64,000 nt of DNA, taken from positions 62,001 to 126,000 of the forward strand of contig NZ_BCVQ01000008.1 in the NCBI RefSeq assembly GCF_001591825.1, written 5' to 3'. The notes under the pieces are model-generated. The model was not told the DNA's origin, searched no databases, and saw only the letters and a list, made by a program, of their open reading frames with translations. Both the position numbers and the translations under genes were made by a program. The stretch comes from Rossellomorea vietnamensis NBRC 101237. GTDB taxonomy: Bacteria; Bacillota; Bacilli; Bacillales; Bacillaceae_B. The stretch's first letter is position 1; each line of letters begins with the position of its first letter. Shown here piece after piece: positions 28,031 to 37,478 of the stretch.

Positions 28031-29182
28031 CTATTTTCTTTTCTTCCTCAGCTCCTTCAATGGATAAACCGTCCCGCGCCATTCGACCCCGCCTCTTCTA
28101 AACGTCAGGAACGTCGCCCGGGCGATGGAATAGATGAATAACAAGGCTGTGACGGGCAGGGAGAGGATGAGAAGGGCAGACTCATTCGTCATCTCCTTTA
28201 TGACTTTGAAATAGGTGATGGAAATCAACAAAATGATCAACATGCTTACGGTCCGGATCAGGACGTCCCCGGCAAAGATCGTGAAGAAAGGAAGGACCGT
28301 GGAGCAGAACACACCCGTCATGGCAAATAGGACAAGAAGGATGGAGTAATGGAGCCCGGCAAATGTGTTCTTCTCAAGGCCCTGAAAGGCTCCTTTCAAG
28401 GAGTGATACCACTCCACCTCCAGCGAGTGAAGGGCAGTGAGGAACGCCTGGGTCTTCCCGCCTTTTTTGATATGGATCCCAAGCTGCAGATCGTCATCCG
28501 GCATGTGCTTGATCTTTTCATGGGTACCGAGTTCCTCATAAGCAGAACGTGTGATCAGATTGAATGCGCCGATTCCGAGGCCCGTCCCCGAGGAAGGGTC
28601 ATTCGCTTTCCATGGCCGTTTATAAAAAGAGAAACCGAATAAAAAGAACACAACAAAGCTTTTTAACCAGTATGTCTTTGATTTAATGTTGGGGGCGAGG
28701 GTGAGATGATCGAGCTTCTGAGATTGAAAGACCGCGACAGCCCTTGACAGGGTGGAAGGGTCTTTATACAGGACATCTGCATCCGTGAACAGGATGAGTT
28801 CCCCTTCCGAGATGAGGTATCCTTTATATAATGCCTGATTCTTTCCGAGCCATCCTTTTTCAAGTGTATCGATATGGAGGACGCGGATCCGGCTGTCCAT
28901 TTCCGCCAATTCTTCAAGTTTATCCGGTGTACGGTCCGTTGAACGGTCATTGACGAGAATCCATTCAATTCGTTTATAGTCCTGCTTGAGTTGAGATAGA
29001 ATGCTGTCTGTAATCGTTTCTTCTTCATTCCTGGCAGGCACGATGATGGAGAGAAGCGGGCCGATTGCCTTGCCCGGCAATCCTTCCAGGGGACAAAGTG
29101 TACCCAACCCCTTCCACACCTCCATGGCGAGAACGAACCAGATTACCAGGACTGCAGAAAGTAAAATGAGGAGCAGATTCAT
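28031..29182 (-). CDS. Membrane-associated glycosyltransferase family 2
   Basis: A 383-residue protein with one N-terminal membrane helix, a GT-A domain (LSIIVPARNEE, VNDRSTDRT, FTDADVLY with the DxD-type motif, and PDDDLQLG), and three or more C-terminal helices. The layout resembles carotenoid or glycolipid glycosyltransferases such as CrtQ-like enzymes, but no carotenoid gene is nearby, so the acceptor is unknown. It lies 76 bases after proC on the same strand, in the place where B. subtilis has yqjN. Confidence 0.8.
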   Translation of the reverse strand: MNLLLILLSAVLVIWFVLAMEVWKGLGTLCPLEGLPGKAIGPLLSIIVPARNEEETITDSILSQLKQDYKRIEWILVNDRSTDRTPDKLEELAEMDSRIRVLHIDTLEKGWLGKNQALYKGYLISEGELILFTDADVLYKDPSTLSRAVAVFQSQKLDHLTLAPNIKSKTYWLKSFVVFFLFGFSFYKRPWKANDPSSGTGLGIGAFNLITRSAYEELGTHEKIKHMPDDDLQLGIHIKKGGKTQAFLTALHSLEVEWYHSLKGAFQGLEKNTFAGLHYSILLVLFAMTGVFCSTVLPFFTIFAGDVLIRTVSMLIILLISITYFKVIKEMTNESALLILSLPVTALLFIYSIARATFLTFRRGGVEWRGTVYPLKELRKKRK

Positions 29183-29258
29183 CTGTGTCGACCTTCTTTT
29201 TTTGCTTTGATTGTATCACTGAAACGGGATCTCCCGCGAATCATGATCGGCTGTAGGC

Positions 29259-30077
29259 TTATTTTTTCAAAGAATTCTCCTTTAATTCATGTCCGAGTGT
29301 TTGAGAGCGGTTATTTGCGGAAGAAATGCACTGGAAAAAGGCATCCCTGACTTGGTGGTCTTCAAGCGCAGCGATTCCCGCTTCGGTCGTTCCACCTGCA
29401 CTGGTCACATTCCTTCTTAATTCCCGGGCTTCCAATCCGGATTCTGAAAGCATGGCGCTTGCCCCGGCAATCGTCTGGGTGACAAGGCTTTCAGCGAGTT
29501 CATCTTCCAGTCCCAACTCTACTGCAGCGTGTTTCAGTATTTCGGCTACGTAATAGATATAAGCCGGGCCGCTCCCTGAAAGAGCCGTGATCAGGTCCAA
29601 TTTCTCTTCTTCTACCTCCGCAGCTATGCCGACAGACTGAAATAGTGTTTTCGTCCATTCCTTCTGGGAGGGTGAGAGATATTGATTGAAAGCCACCGCC
29701 GTTGCCGACTTCCCCATGGCTGCACTGGTATTCGGCATGGCTCTCGCGATGGCTCCCTTAAAGTCCAGCCTGCTGCTTATATGCTCCATGGTGATGCCTG
29801 CCAGTACGGAGATGATCAGCGTATTCCCGGAAAGGTAGGGTCTGACAGAATCTGCTGCTTCATGGAAGTCCTTTGGTTTCATGGCGAGGATGATGACATC
29901 ATAGCGTGACGCCCGGTTCACCTTCCGGATACAGAATTCTTGCGTGATTTCATTTAAACGCTCCTGATTGGCACGATTGGTTACATATACTTCTTCACGA
30001 TTCAATACTCCCGCTTTCAATGCACCGCTCATTAAAGCATGAGCCATCGATCCTGCTCCGATAAATAATGTCTTCAT
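29259..30077 (-). CDS. proC: Pyrroline-5-carboxylate reductase
   Basis: A 272-residue enzyme that makes proline from pyrroline-5-carboxylate with NAD(P)H. It has a Rossmann start (MKTLFIGAGSMAHAL), VILAMKPKDF, MPNTSAAMG and the signature GSGPAYIYYVAE. The frame extends 15 codons further upstream, but ATG 30077 follows AGGGGG and matches the family. It corresponds to proI (yqjO) of B. subtilis. A T-box leader precedes it, so expression should respond to uncharged tRNA-Pro. Confidence 0.93.
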   Translation of the reverse strand: MKTLFIGAGSMAHALMSGALKAGVLNREEVYVTNRANQERLNEITQEFCIRKVNRASRYDVIILAMKPKDFHEAADSVRPYLSGNTLIISVLAGITMEHISSRLDFKGAIARAMPNTSAAMGKSATAVAFNQYLSPSQKEWTKTLFQSVGIAAEVEEEKLDLITALSGSGPAYIYYVAEILKHAAVELGLEDELAESLVTQTIAGASAMLSESGLEARELRRNVTSAGGTTEAGIAALEDHQVRDAFFQCISSANNRSQTLGHELKENSLKK

Positions 30078-30102
30078 TCGCTCATTCCCCCTTCTGTTTT
30101 GA

Positions 30103-30394
30103 AAAAAAAAAAACAGACCCATTCATCCATAAAGGACGAAAGGGTCTCGCTTCCGTGGTACCACCTTGTTTTGTCCATTTTCTAAGAAGAAGATGAACAC
30201 ACTCCATTTCCATTAACGCTGGACGACGTTCTGCTTTAAGACGCTCAAAAGGCAGGTTCATAAATAGAGAGGACGACGGTGCCTTTCAGCCGGTGGGCCC
30301 CGATCTCTTGTGTCATCTATTCATTACTAATCTTTCTCATCGCTTTATTCTATATCATTATGTAATGGGTGATGAATGGATTAAATCGATATTA
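30103..30394 (-). ncRNA. T-box leader (probable tRNA-Pro) of proC
   Basis: On the minus strand the conserved T-box core AAGGTGGTACCACGG lies at about 30153-30166. It is followed by a terminator stem (GAGACCC with GGGTCTG) and a run of T ending near 30103. Upstream is a Stem I-like region with a CCT proline codon in ATGAACCTGCC (codon at 30254-30256), my candidate specifier. The leader is about 290 bases. Binding of uncharged tRNA would favour the antiterminator and proC transcription. Confidence 0.88.
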
Positions 30395-30400
30395 TAGGTG

Positions 30401-30430
30401 ATTATCGTAGAAATACAGCTTATCTGTCAA
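30401..30430 (-). promoter_or_regulatory. Promoter of the proC T-box transcript
   Basis: Minus strand: -35 TTGACA (30425-30430), 18 bp, -10 GATAAT (30401-30406), with start expected near 30394. Confidence 0.6.
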
Positions 30431-30590
30431 GGGTTTATTTTTAGTATATTCACACTTTTTAAAAATGACATCATGATGAAAAAAATGTACACTAGGTAAT
30501 GAAGGATCATTCATTTTCTGGAAATGAGTGACAGAACGGGAAGGTACCGTATTGGCTGTACCTTTTTATTATGAAGAATGTGGTGAAAAT

Positions 30591-31550
30591 ATGACAACTT
30601 TAGTGAATGATATCGCAAAAATCACACTCTCCACTCCTTTTGCCGTGGGAGATGTGAATGTTTATTTAGTCAAGGGGGATGCCTTGACATTGGTGGATGC
30701 TGGCCCTCTTACAGATACGGCCTGGATGCAGCTGACTGAGCAATTGTCCCTTTTAGGGTACACACCTCGGGATATCGAACAAATCGTTTTGACGCATCAT
30801 CATCCTGATCATGCAGGTCTGCTCGATCGGTTCTCATCCGACGTCATGGTATATGGTCACAAGTATAATCGATTCTGGCTCAAGCGTGATGAGCACTTTC
30901 ATGAAGAGTATGACCGTTTCTTCACGGAGCTTGCCATGGAATCAGGGCTCCCTGAAGAATATCTCCCGGCTATCCCCAAGTTCAAGAGTCCATTGAAATT
31001 CATGGGGGATCGAAAGCTGGACGTGGCGATAGCAGAAGGGGGTAGCATTCCTGGAATGGGAGGGTGGTCGGTCATTGAAACCCTTGGTCATGCCCAGAGT
31101 CACTTATCCTTTTACAGGGAACGTGATGGCGTTCTGATAGCGGGCGACCATATACTCGCCACTATTTCTCCCAACCCCCTCATCGAACCGCCATTTGAAG
31201 GGGAGTTGGAGCGTACAAAGCCACTGCTGCAGTATAATGCTTCTCTGAAAAAACTTTTCGATTTTCCGATTTCCCTCGCCTACACAGGACATGGTGACGA
31301 CGTCAGGGATGTTCATGGGTTGATTCCGAGGAGATTAGGGAAACAGGAAGAAAGAGCAAGAGATGTATTCGACATGATCAAAGGAAACCGCGTGACCGTA
31401 TTTGAGATATGCAGGAGGTTATTTCCCTCCGTGTACCGAAAGGAGCTCGGTTTGACATTGTCCGAGACCATCGGGCAATTGGATTACTTGGAATCCAATC
31501 AATTTATACGGAAAGAAAAGCATGAAGGAATCTATTATTATTTTGCTTAG
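30591..31550 (+). CDS. yqjP: Metallo-beta-lactamase-fold hydrolase YqjP
   Basis: A 319-residue protein with an MBL domain: LTHHHPDHAGL, an ETLGHAQSHLSF segment, AGDHIL, and a distal YTGHGDD. A winged-helix-like C-terminal region (about residues 250-319) follows. The fold serves many hydrolases including hydroxyacylglutathione hydrolase-like enzymes; substrate unknown. The frame opens at 30528, but ATG 30591 gives the N-terminus and length I expect for B. subtilis YqjP. It runs into yqjQ with 15 bases between. Confidence 0.83.
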   Translation: MTTLVNDIAKITLSTPFAVGDVNVYLVKGDALTLVDAGPLTDTAWMQLTEQLSLLGYTPRDIEQIVLTHHHPDHAGLLDRFSSDVMVYGHKYNRFWLKRDEHFHEEYDRFFTELAMESGLPEEYLPAIPKFKSPLKFMGDRKLDVAIAEGGSIPGMGGWSVIETLGHAQSHLSFYRERDGVLIAGDHILATISPNPLIEPPFEGELERTKPLLQYNASLKKLFDFPISLAYTGHGDDVRDVHGLIPRRLGKQEERARDVFDMIKGNRVTVFEICRRLFPSVYRKELGLTLSETIGQLDYLESNQFIRKEKHEGIYYYFA

Positions 31551-31565
31551 GAAGATGTGACTGAC

Positions 31566-32360
31566 ATGAACAGTAGAATCAAAGGAAAAACGATTATCAT
31601 TACCGGTGCCTCGGGAGGAATCGGGGAGCAAATGGCCATGAAGGTTGCGGAAAATGGCGGGAATCTTGCATTGATCGCACGCCGTGGCCACCTGCTCCAG
31701 GCATTGAAGGAAAAGCTGACAACAACATTCAACTGCAAGGTGGAAGTATATCCTTTAAACGTCACGGATTATGATCAGATCCCCCTTGTTTTCACTGCCA
31801 TCCGGAAGGACTTTGGATCCATCCATGCCCTGATCAATAACGCAGGATATGGAATCTTCCAGGAAGCACACGAAACCTCCCTCCAAGATGTAAAAGGGAT
31901 GATGGATGTGAATGTTCTTGGTCTGATGGCATGTACAGGGGAAGTCCTTCCTTACATGCGTGAACAGGGGTTTGGCCACATCATCAATATCGCTTCTCAG
32001 GCAGGGAAGTTTGCCACTCCGAAATCAAGTGCCTATTCCGCTTCCAAGCATGCTGTCCTCGGATATACGAACAGTGTCAGGATGGAAGCGAAAAGATACG
32101 GCGTGAAGGTGACGGCGGTGAACCCCGGACCAATCGCCACCAACTTTTTCTCCATTGCCGATGAAACCGGCACGTATGTGAAGAATGTGGAGAAGTTCAT
32201 GCTTGATCCTGCATTTGTCGCTGGGAAAGTAGTGGATTCACTCTTTACCAATAAAAGAGAAATCAACCTGCCCCGATGGATGAATATAGGGAGCAAGTTC
32301 TATCAATTATTCCCATCTTTTGTCGAAAAAGTAGGAAATAACCTTTTTTTCAAAAAATAG
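31566..32360 (+). CDS. yqjQ: Short-chain dehydrogenase/reductase YqjQ
   Basis: A 264-residue classical SDR. It shows the cofactor motif TGASGGIGE, NNAGYG, the catalytic Ser in NIASQAG, and YSASKH (Tyr/Lys). Substrate not known; B. subtilis YqjQ has the same place next to yqjP. GTG 31557 is an alternative start; ATG 31566 is better spaced after AGGAAG. Confidence 0.85.
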   Translation: MNSRIKGKTIIITGASGGIGEQMAMKVAENGGNLALIARRGHLLQALKEKLTTTFNCKVEVYPLNVTDYDQIPLVFTAIRKDFGSIHALINNAGYGIFQEAHETSLQDVKGMMDVNVLGLMACTGEVLPYMREQGFGHIINIASQAGKFATPKSSAYSASKHAVLGYTNSVRMEAKRYGVKVTAVNPGPIATNFFSIADETGTYVKNVEKFMLDPAFVAGKVVDSLFTNKREINLPRWMNIGSKFYQLFPSFVEKVGNNLFFKK

Positions 32361-32409
32361 TGAAACCAAACCGTGCCATCAATCGTCTAATATAATAAGG
32401 GGGGAGTCT

Positions 32410-32931
32410 ATGAAGAAATGTTTGACTGTTATGATCCTTTTTTCCTGTATACTGTTCACCGGATGCGGGCCATCAGCATCTGTCAATTCTCAGGCCAGCA
32501 CAGATTTCATAGGCTTTGTCACCCAATTGGAAAACAATCAGGTGCTGATCAATGACGTTTGGTTTTCTTTCGATCAACAAACTGTCATGTTGACAGATCA
32601 AGATAAAAAGCTTCATAAAGAAGATATAGAGATGGGCAAAAAAGTGAATGTGACCTTTAACGGGGAGATGCAGGAATCCTATCCCAGGAGGGCTTCGGCG
32701 GATCAAATGGTGTTTCTGACAGATAAAGAGAGTAAGACCGAAGAGACTGTTGTGAAATTAGTCATGAGTGATCCACGGTTCTCACAGGTGGTCATCCAAT
32801 CCATTGAAAAAAATCCCACCGGTCTCTATTCGTTACGATTCAAAGACCTTTCCCTCGACCGTGATGTCCATGTCATGGTGAATGTCGAGAATGAAAGGGT
32901 CATTGTCCCGATACATACTTCTACCAAATAA
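32410..32931 (+). CDS. Predicted lipoprotein, function unknown
   Basis: A 173-residue protein with a lipoprotein signal: MKKCLTVMILFSCILF then lipobox FTGC (Cys20). The mature part is small and beta-rich, and I do not recognise its family. GGGGAG precedes the ATG by few bases. It lies 49 bases after yqjQ and may be on the same transcript; its own terminator follows. Confidence 0.7.
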   Translation: MKKCLTVMILFSCILFTGCGPSASVNSQASTDFIGFVTQLENNQVLINDVWFSFDQQTVMLTDQDKKLHKEDIEMGKKVNVTFNGEMQESYPRRASADQMVFLTDKESKTEETVVKLVMSDPRFSQVVIQSIEKNPTGLYSLRFKDLSLDRDVHVMVNVENERVIVPIHTSTK

Positions 32932-32936
32932 CAAAG

Positions 32937-32976
32937 AAGAAAGCGTCGATTACACCTCGACGCTTTCTTTTTTTTG
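32937..32976 (+). terminator. Terminator after the lipoprotein gene
   Basis: A 13-bp perfect stem AAGAAAGCGTCGA/TCGACGCTTTCTT with an all-T tail. Confidence 0.92.
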
Positions 32977-33096
32977 AGGTTACACCTTAGGGAAGAAGGG
33001 TATGCATGAGAGAGTGGGAAATATTTTGCGTTAAACGGGTAGAATTTTTGTTTCAGAGGAAAACTATGATTATTGTCGGAAAAAGGATGTGGGTGT

Positions 33097-33951
33097 ATGA
33101 TAGGGATTCTTTTGGCCCTGATCCCCGCGGTCGCGTGGGGAAGTCTTGTGTTTGTAAGTGTAAAACTTGGAGGGAATGCCTACAGTCAAACAGTTGGGAT
33201 CACGGTTGGTTCACTGTTGTTTGCGATTGGCGTCTTCTTCATCAAGTCCCCTGAGTTAACGTTATTTGTGTGGGGCATCGGGTTTATTTCCGGCGTCTTC
33301 TGGGCTGTCGGACAAGTGAACCAGCTGGCCAGTGTAAAATTCATCGGCGTTTCGAAAACCGTCCCGATTTCAACGGGAATGCAGCTGATCGGAACGACGC
33401 TCTTTGGTGTTCTGGTATTTAAAGAATGGAAGACGACTGAAACGATCCTCCTTGGAAGCGGGGCGGTTCTGGCTCTGATCATCGGTGTCGTCCTCACCTC
33501 ATTCACACAGAAGTCCGAAGGGGATGAAGGCTCTCAATTGAAAAAAGGTCTGTTAACGCTGCTCCTTTCCAGTTGTGGATACATAGCCTATGTCGTCATA
33601 TTAAGGTGGTTTGATATTGACGGATGGCAAGCGATTTTACCTCAGGCAATCGGTATGTTCATCGGAGCCGTTGTCATCACATTCAGGCATAAGCCATTTA
33701 ACAAATATACGGTTCGAAATATTTTAACCGGACTTATGTGGGCATCCGGGAATCTCGGATTGCTCCTTGCCCTGCCCCGCATCGGTGTGGCAACAAGCTT
33801 CTCCCTGTCCCAAACGGGAATCGTCATTTCCACTCTCGGTGGTTTGTTCTTCTTAGGGGAAAAGAAATCGAAAAAGCAGATCCTCCTCGTCATTGCAGGG
33901 TGTGTCCTGATCATCATCGGCGGGGTTCTATTGGGCTTTACGAAAGATTAA
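33097..33951 (+). CDS. glcU: GRP-family glucose uptake protein GlcU
   Basis: A 284-residue membrane protein with ten hydrophobic segments and internal duplication of the drug/metabolite transporter type. The start MIGILLALIPAVAWGS and the mid-protein SKTVPISTGMQLIGTTLFG match the glucose/ribose porter family. It takes up glucose independent of the PTS. The gdh gene follows after 13 bases, so glucose import is paired with direct oxidation. In B. subtilis the equivalent pair is forespore-expressed (sigma-G); I could not find a convincing sigma-G site here. ATG 33097 is chosen over an upstream ATG because of the hydrophobic start. Confidence 0.88.
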   Translation: MIGILLALIPAVAWGSLVFVSVKLGGNAYSQTVGITVGSLLFAIGVFFIKSPELTLFVWGIGFISGVFWAVGQVNQLASVKFIGVSKTVPISTGMQLIGTTLFGVLVFKEWKTTETILLGSGAVLALIIGVVLTSFTQKSEGDEGSQLKKGLLTLLLSSCGYIAYVVILRWFDIDGWQAILPQAIGMFIGAVVITFRHKPFNKYTVRNILTGLMWASGNLGLLLALPRIGVATSFSLSQTGIVISTLGGLFFLGEKKSKKQILLVIAGCVLIIIGGVLLGFTKD

Positions 33952-33961
33952 GGAGGAATAG

Positions 33962-34750
<789 letters not shown>

Positions 34751-34763
34751 TGAATGAGAAGGT

Positions 34764-34803
34764 AAGTCCAAAATCACAAAAATGATTTTGGACTTATTTT
34801 TTT
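34764..34803 (+). terminator. Terminator of glcU-gdh
   Basis: A 13-bp perfect stem AAGTCCAAAATCA/TGATTTTGGACTT followed by a T run. Confidence 0.9.
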
Positions 34804-34841
34804 GTTCTGATCCTTGTGTATGCCAGACTTTGTGTCAATCA

Positions 34842-35009
34842 TCTTATGCTTGTCGCCCCAGGGCAAGCCCCTTCCGCTTTTCTATTTGTCCAGCTCCAGG
34901 GGCTTGGGGCTCGAGGTCATAAGTCAAGTAACCCAAAAAGGCAAAGAACGCCTTTCTGGGTTACTCGTCTTATGCTTGTCGCCCCAGGGCAAGCCCCTTC
35001 CGCTTTTCT
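34842..35009 (-). repeat. Dispersed intergenic repeat, copy 2 (with 42-bp direct end repeat)
   Basis: Same element as at 17205-17340, in the opposite orientation. A 42-bp segment from TCTTATGCTTGTCGCC to CCGCTTTTCT occurs twice, at 34842-34883 and 34968-35009. Between them lie the GTCCAGCTCCAGGGGC end and a hairpin with GTAACCC/GGGTTAC arms around the shared AAAGGCGTTCTTTGCC core. The gap from gdh to uvrX (34751-35126) otherwise holds only the gdh terminator and the uvrX control region. Confidence 0.82.
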
Positions 35010-35085
35010 TATTATTCTCTCCGTTTCCAGTAATTTAAGTTGAAAGGGAACGTATATTCGGTTAGAATCATAACTATACTATATA

Positions 35086-35099
35086 AGAACGTTTGTTCT
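35086..35099 (+). promoter_or_regulatory. LexA (SOS) box upstream of uvrX
   Basis: AGAACGTTTGTTCT is a near-perfect match to the Bacillus LexA operator CGAACRNRYGTTYG, keeping GAAC-N4-GTTC. It lies 28 bases before the uvrX start and just after a TATACT -10-like element (35075-35080), where LexA would block transcription. Confidence 0.8.
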
Positions 35100-35126
35100 A
35101 TTTTAGGTAAGATGGAGGATGAGGAT

Positions 35127-36389
35127 ATGACTGTCGATTACAGTGTGCTGCCACACCACAAGATTTTGTGCATCGATATGAAGAGCTTTTATGCTAGCTG
35201 TTCGGCTGTCATGGAGGGGTTGGATCCCCTTGAATGTCACTTGGCTGTAGTGGGGGATAAAAGTCGGCAGGGAAGCATCGTACTGGCGGCCTCACCCAGG
35301 ATGAAGAGGGACTTTGGAATCAAAACGGGTTCGAGGATGTTTGAAATTCCAAACGACCCGAGAATCCAGCTTGTAGAGCCGAAGATGGCGACGTATGTCC
35401 GGATCTCCACGGAGCTGACCCGCCTGTTTCATCGTTATGTTCCGAAGGATGCCATCCACACGTACAGTGTGGACGAAAGCTTCATTAAGATTGATGGGGC
35501 GACGGGCCTCTGGGGGGACGCGGCCACCATCGCCGGCAAAATCAAAGACGATATGGAAAGGGAATTCCAGCTTCCGTGTGCCATCGGAATCGGCCCCAAT
35601 ATGCTCTTGTCCAAGCTGTGCCTGGATCTTGAAGCAAAGAAAGAGGGAATTGCCGAGTGGACCTATGAAGACGTCCCGGAAAAGCTGTGGCCGCTCTCTC
35701 CGCTCCGTGAAATGTGGGGGATTGGAGGACGCCTGGAGAAGACCCTCAATCGCATGGGCATCTTCTCTATCGGGCAATTGGCGAAGTATGACCTAGAGAA
35801 GCTGGAGGCGAAGTTCGGTGTGATGGGGAACCAGCTTTATTACCATGCATGGGGGGTGGACCTGTCCGAAATAGGGGCACCGATCATGGATGGGCAGGTC
35901 AGCTTCGGCAAGGGTCAGATCCTGCTGCGGGATTATAAGGAGAGAAAGGAAATCAAACGCGTCATTTTAGAAATGTGCGAAGAGGTCGCCAGGCGTGCCC
36001 GGACCCATCGCAAGGCCGGGCGGACCGTGAGCTTCGGAATCGGCTACAGCCACGAGGAGTTCGGAGGGGGATTCCACAGGTCACGGACGATAGAGGAACC
36101 GACCAATATCACCATGGATCTGTACCGGGTGTGCCTGGAACTATTCGAAGAGAACTATAATGGGAAAACCGTACGGAAAATCAATATCGCCCTTTCGAAT
36201 ATTGTAGAGGATGGAGCGCTGCAGGTTTCTCTGTTCGAACCTGACCGCTGGGAAAAACGGGAGCTCGGGTATGTAGTGGATCACATCCGGAATAAATATG
36301 GTTCCGGGGCCCTGCTTCGCGCCGTCTCCTACACAGAAGCCGGGACGGCAAGGCATCGTGCCCGTCTGCTCGGCGGACATAAATCATAA
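35127..36389 (+). CDS. uvrX: Y-family DNA polymerase UvrX/YqjW (PolV UmuC-like)
   Basis: A 420-residue translesion polymerase of the YqjW/UvrX branch. Catalytic carboxylates are in CIDMKSFYASC and YSVDESFIKI; GIGPNMLLSKL and a helix-hairpin-helix around MWGIGGRLEKTL follow. A clamp-binding-like LQVSLF is near residue 376. The frame opens at 35040, but ATG 35127 follows GGAGG with an 8-base spacer. It is paired with the yolD-like gene 23 bases downstream and lies under a LexA box, so it should be part of the SOS response. Confidence 0.93.
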   Translation: MTVDYSVLPHHKILCIDMKSFYASCSAVMEGLDPLECHLAVVGDKSRQGSIVLAASPRMKRDFGIKTGSRMFEIPNDPRIQLVEPKMATYVRISTELTRLFHRYVPKDAIHTYSVDESFIKIDGATGLWGDAATIAGKIKDDMEREFQLPCAIGIGPNMLLSKLCLDLEAKKEGIAEWTYEDVPEKLWPLSPLREMWGIGGRLEKTLNRMGIFSIGQLAKYDLEKLEAKFGVMGNQLYYHAWGVDLSEIGAPIMDGQVSFGKGQILLRDYKERKEIKRVILEMCEEVARRARTHRKAGRTVSFGIGYSHEEFGGGFHRSRTIEEPTNITMDLYRVCLELFEENYNGKTVRKINIALSNIVEDGALQVSLFEPDRWEKRELGYVVDHIRNKYGSGALLRAVSYTEAGTARHRARLLGGHKS

Positions 36390-36411
36390 CGAATGACAGG
36401 AGGTGAGAGAG

Positions 36412-36744
36412 TTGATTCGGGATCGAGGTAGAATCAAGTGGACCTCCATGATGCTCCCCGAGCACGTGAAGCTCCTGAGGGATTGGGCAAAGGAAGATAC
36501 ACACGAAAAGAGGATCGAACTTGATGAGCAGGAGCTTGACAGGATGAATGAAGTTGTCGCAGAGGCGATGGAGTTTGATAAAATGGTATCGATTACCCAC
36601 TATGTGAAGCACCGTCATCAATTATCGATCGGAACCGTTCATCATGTCGACCCATTGGAAGGGAAGCTGCACGTCGTAGACAAGTTTGAAGACGTACACT
36701 ATATTCCACTGGCAAGCGTGGTGGACATTCGTTTTTTTGACTGA
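36412..36744 (+). CDS. YolD-like protein
   Basis: A 110-residue YolD-domain protein (MIRDRGRIKWTSMMLPEH, later ITHYVKHRH). Genes of this family usually sit beside UvrX-type polymerases, as here and as yqjX does next to yqjW in B. subtilis. A helper or regulator role in translesion synthesis has been proposed but is not settled. Start TTG 36412 is eight bases past AGGAGG; the GTG at 36403 is inside that ribosome site. Confidence 0.88.
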   Translation: MIRDRGRIKWTSMMLPEHVKLLRDWAKEDTHEKRIELDEQELDRMNEVVAEAMEFDKMVSITHYVKHRHQLSIGTVHHVDPLEGKLHVVDKFEDVHYIPLASVVDIRFFD

Positions 36745-36750
36745 TCTCCA

Positions 36751-36792
36751 AATGAAAAAGAGAGACTTCGGGTGAAGTCTCTCTTTTTCATT
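36751..36792. terminator. Bidirectional terminator between yolD-like gene and CDGSH gene
   Basis: A 19-bp perfect inverted repeat (AATGAAAAAGAGAGACTTC and its complement) with a 4-base loop lies between convergent genes. Confidence 0.85.
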
Positions 36793-36796
36793 CCAT

Positions 36797-37012
36797 TTAC
36801 TCTTCGTCCAATACCTTTTCTGCGCGTACACATGATTCAAATTTCCCTTTGTGAGAAGCGTCGCAAAACGGCATGTTGGTTGATAGACCGCAGCGGCACA
36901 GAGTAAACACTTGTTTCGTTGGAAATACATTTCCGTCAGCATCAATCAGTTCCACATCGCCGCTTACGCGAAACGAACCGTTATCATTCACTTTAATTTG
37001 AGCTTTTGTCAT
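36797..37012 (-). CDS. CDGSH-type iron-sulfur domain protein
   Basis: A 71-residue protein with the CDGSH cluster motif CRCGLSTNMPFCDASH, giving Cys39, Cys41, Cys50 and His54 as [2Fe-2S] ligands. The CDGSH core reads CDASH here, an accepted variant. A short beta strand region precedes it. Likely a small electron-transfer or cluster-transfer protein; partner unknown. It faces yqkB, another iron-sulfur gene, across a 130-bp gap. Confidence 0.9.
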   Translation of the reverse strand: MTKAQIKVNDNGSFRVSGDVELIDADGNVFPTKQVFTLCRCGLSTNMPFCDASHKGKFESCVRAEKVLDEE

Positions 37013-37142
37013 GAAAACCCACCCTTTCTAGAAAATACAAAAGAATCCCCACTATCGATAGTAAGATGAAAAGAGTAAAAAAGCAATATTCTAAAAGGAA
37101 CAAATGAAATGTGGTAGGATAAAGGACAGAGGAGGTCATCGA

Positions 37143-37475
37143 ATGAAAATCCAACTAACGAACGAAGCAACCCAAAAGATCCAGGATAAAATAGAAAACA
37201 AACAAGGTCACCTGAAACTCAAATACGATACAGAAGGCTGTGGCTGTGTGGTGAGCGGCATTCCTACCCTGTGGTTTGTCCATCACCCGGTTGAAGGTGA
37301 AGATATCAAGATCGACACGAACAGTCATTCAATTCTCGTAGAAAAATCAAAGATGGTCTTTCTGGATGAAGAGCTGAAAATCGATTTTTCTTCCCAAAGC
37401 AATACATTCCAATTAAAAAGCCCCGCTCAGATCATCAATGGGAGAATGAACTTTTTGATGTACCCTGAGGAATAG
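37143..37475 (+). CDS. yqkB: HesB/IscA-like iron-sulfur cluster family protein YqkB
   Basis: A 110-residue member of the HesB-like superfamily. It keeps KYDTEGCGCVVSG, with a CGC pair, but not the C-terminal CxC of true IscA/SufA proteins. This is the YqkB type, of unclear function in cluster assembly or stress. ATG 37143 follows AGAGGAGG; an in-frame ATG at 37104 has no good ribosome site. Confidence 0.8.
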   Translation: MKIQLTNEATQKIQDKIENKQGHLKLKYDTEGCGCVVSGIPTLWFVHHPVEGEDIKIDTNSHSILVEKSKMVFLDEELKIDFSSQSNTFQLKSPAQIINGRMNFLMYPEE

Positions 37476-37478
37476 AAT

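Noticed and set aside
34814-35043. Two overlapping plus-strand frames of about 75 codons in the repeat copy 2
   Set aside because: Both are translations of the non-coding repeat; the similar peptides they contain come from the 42-bp direct repeat.
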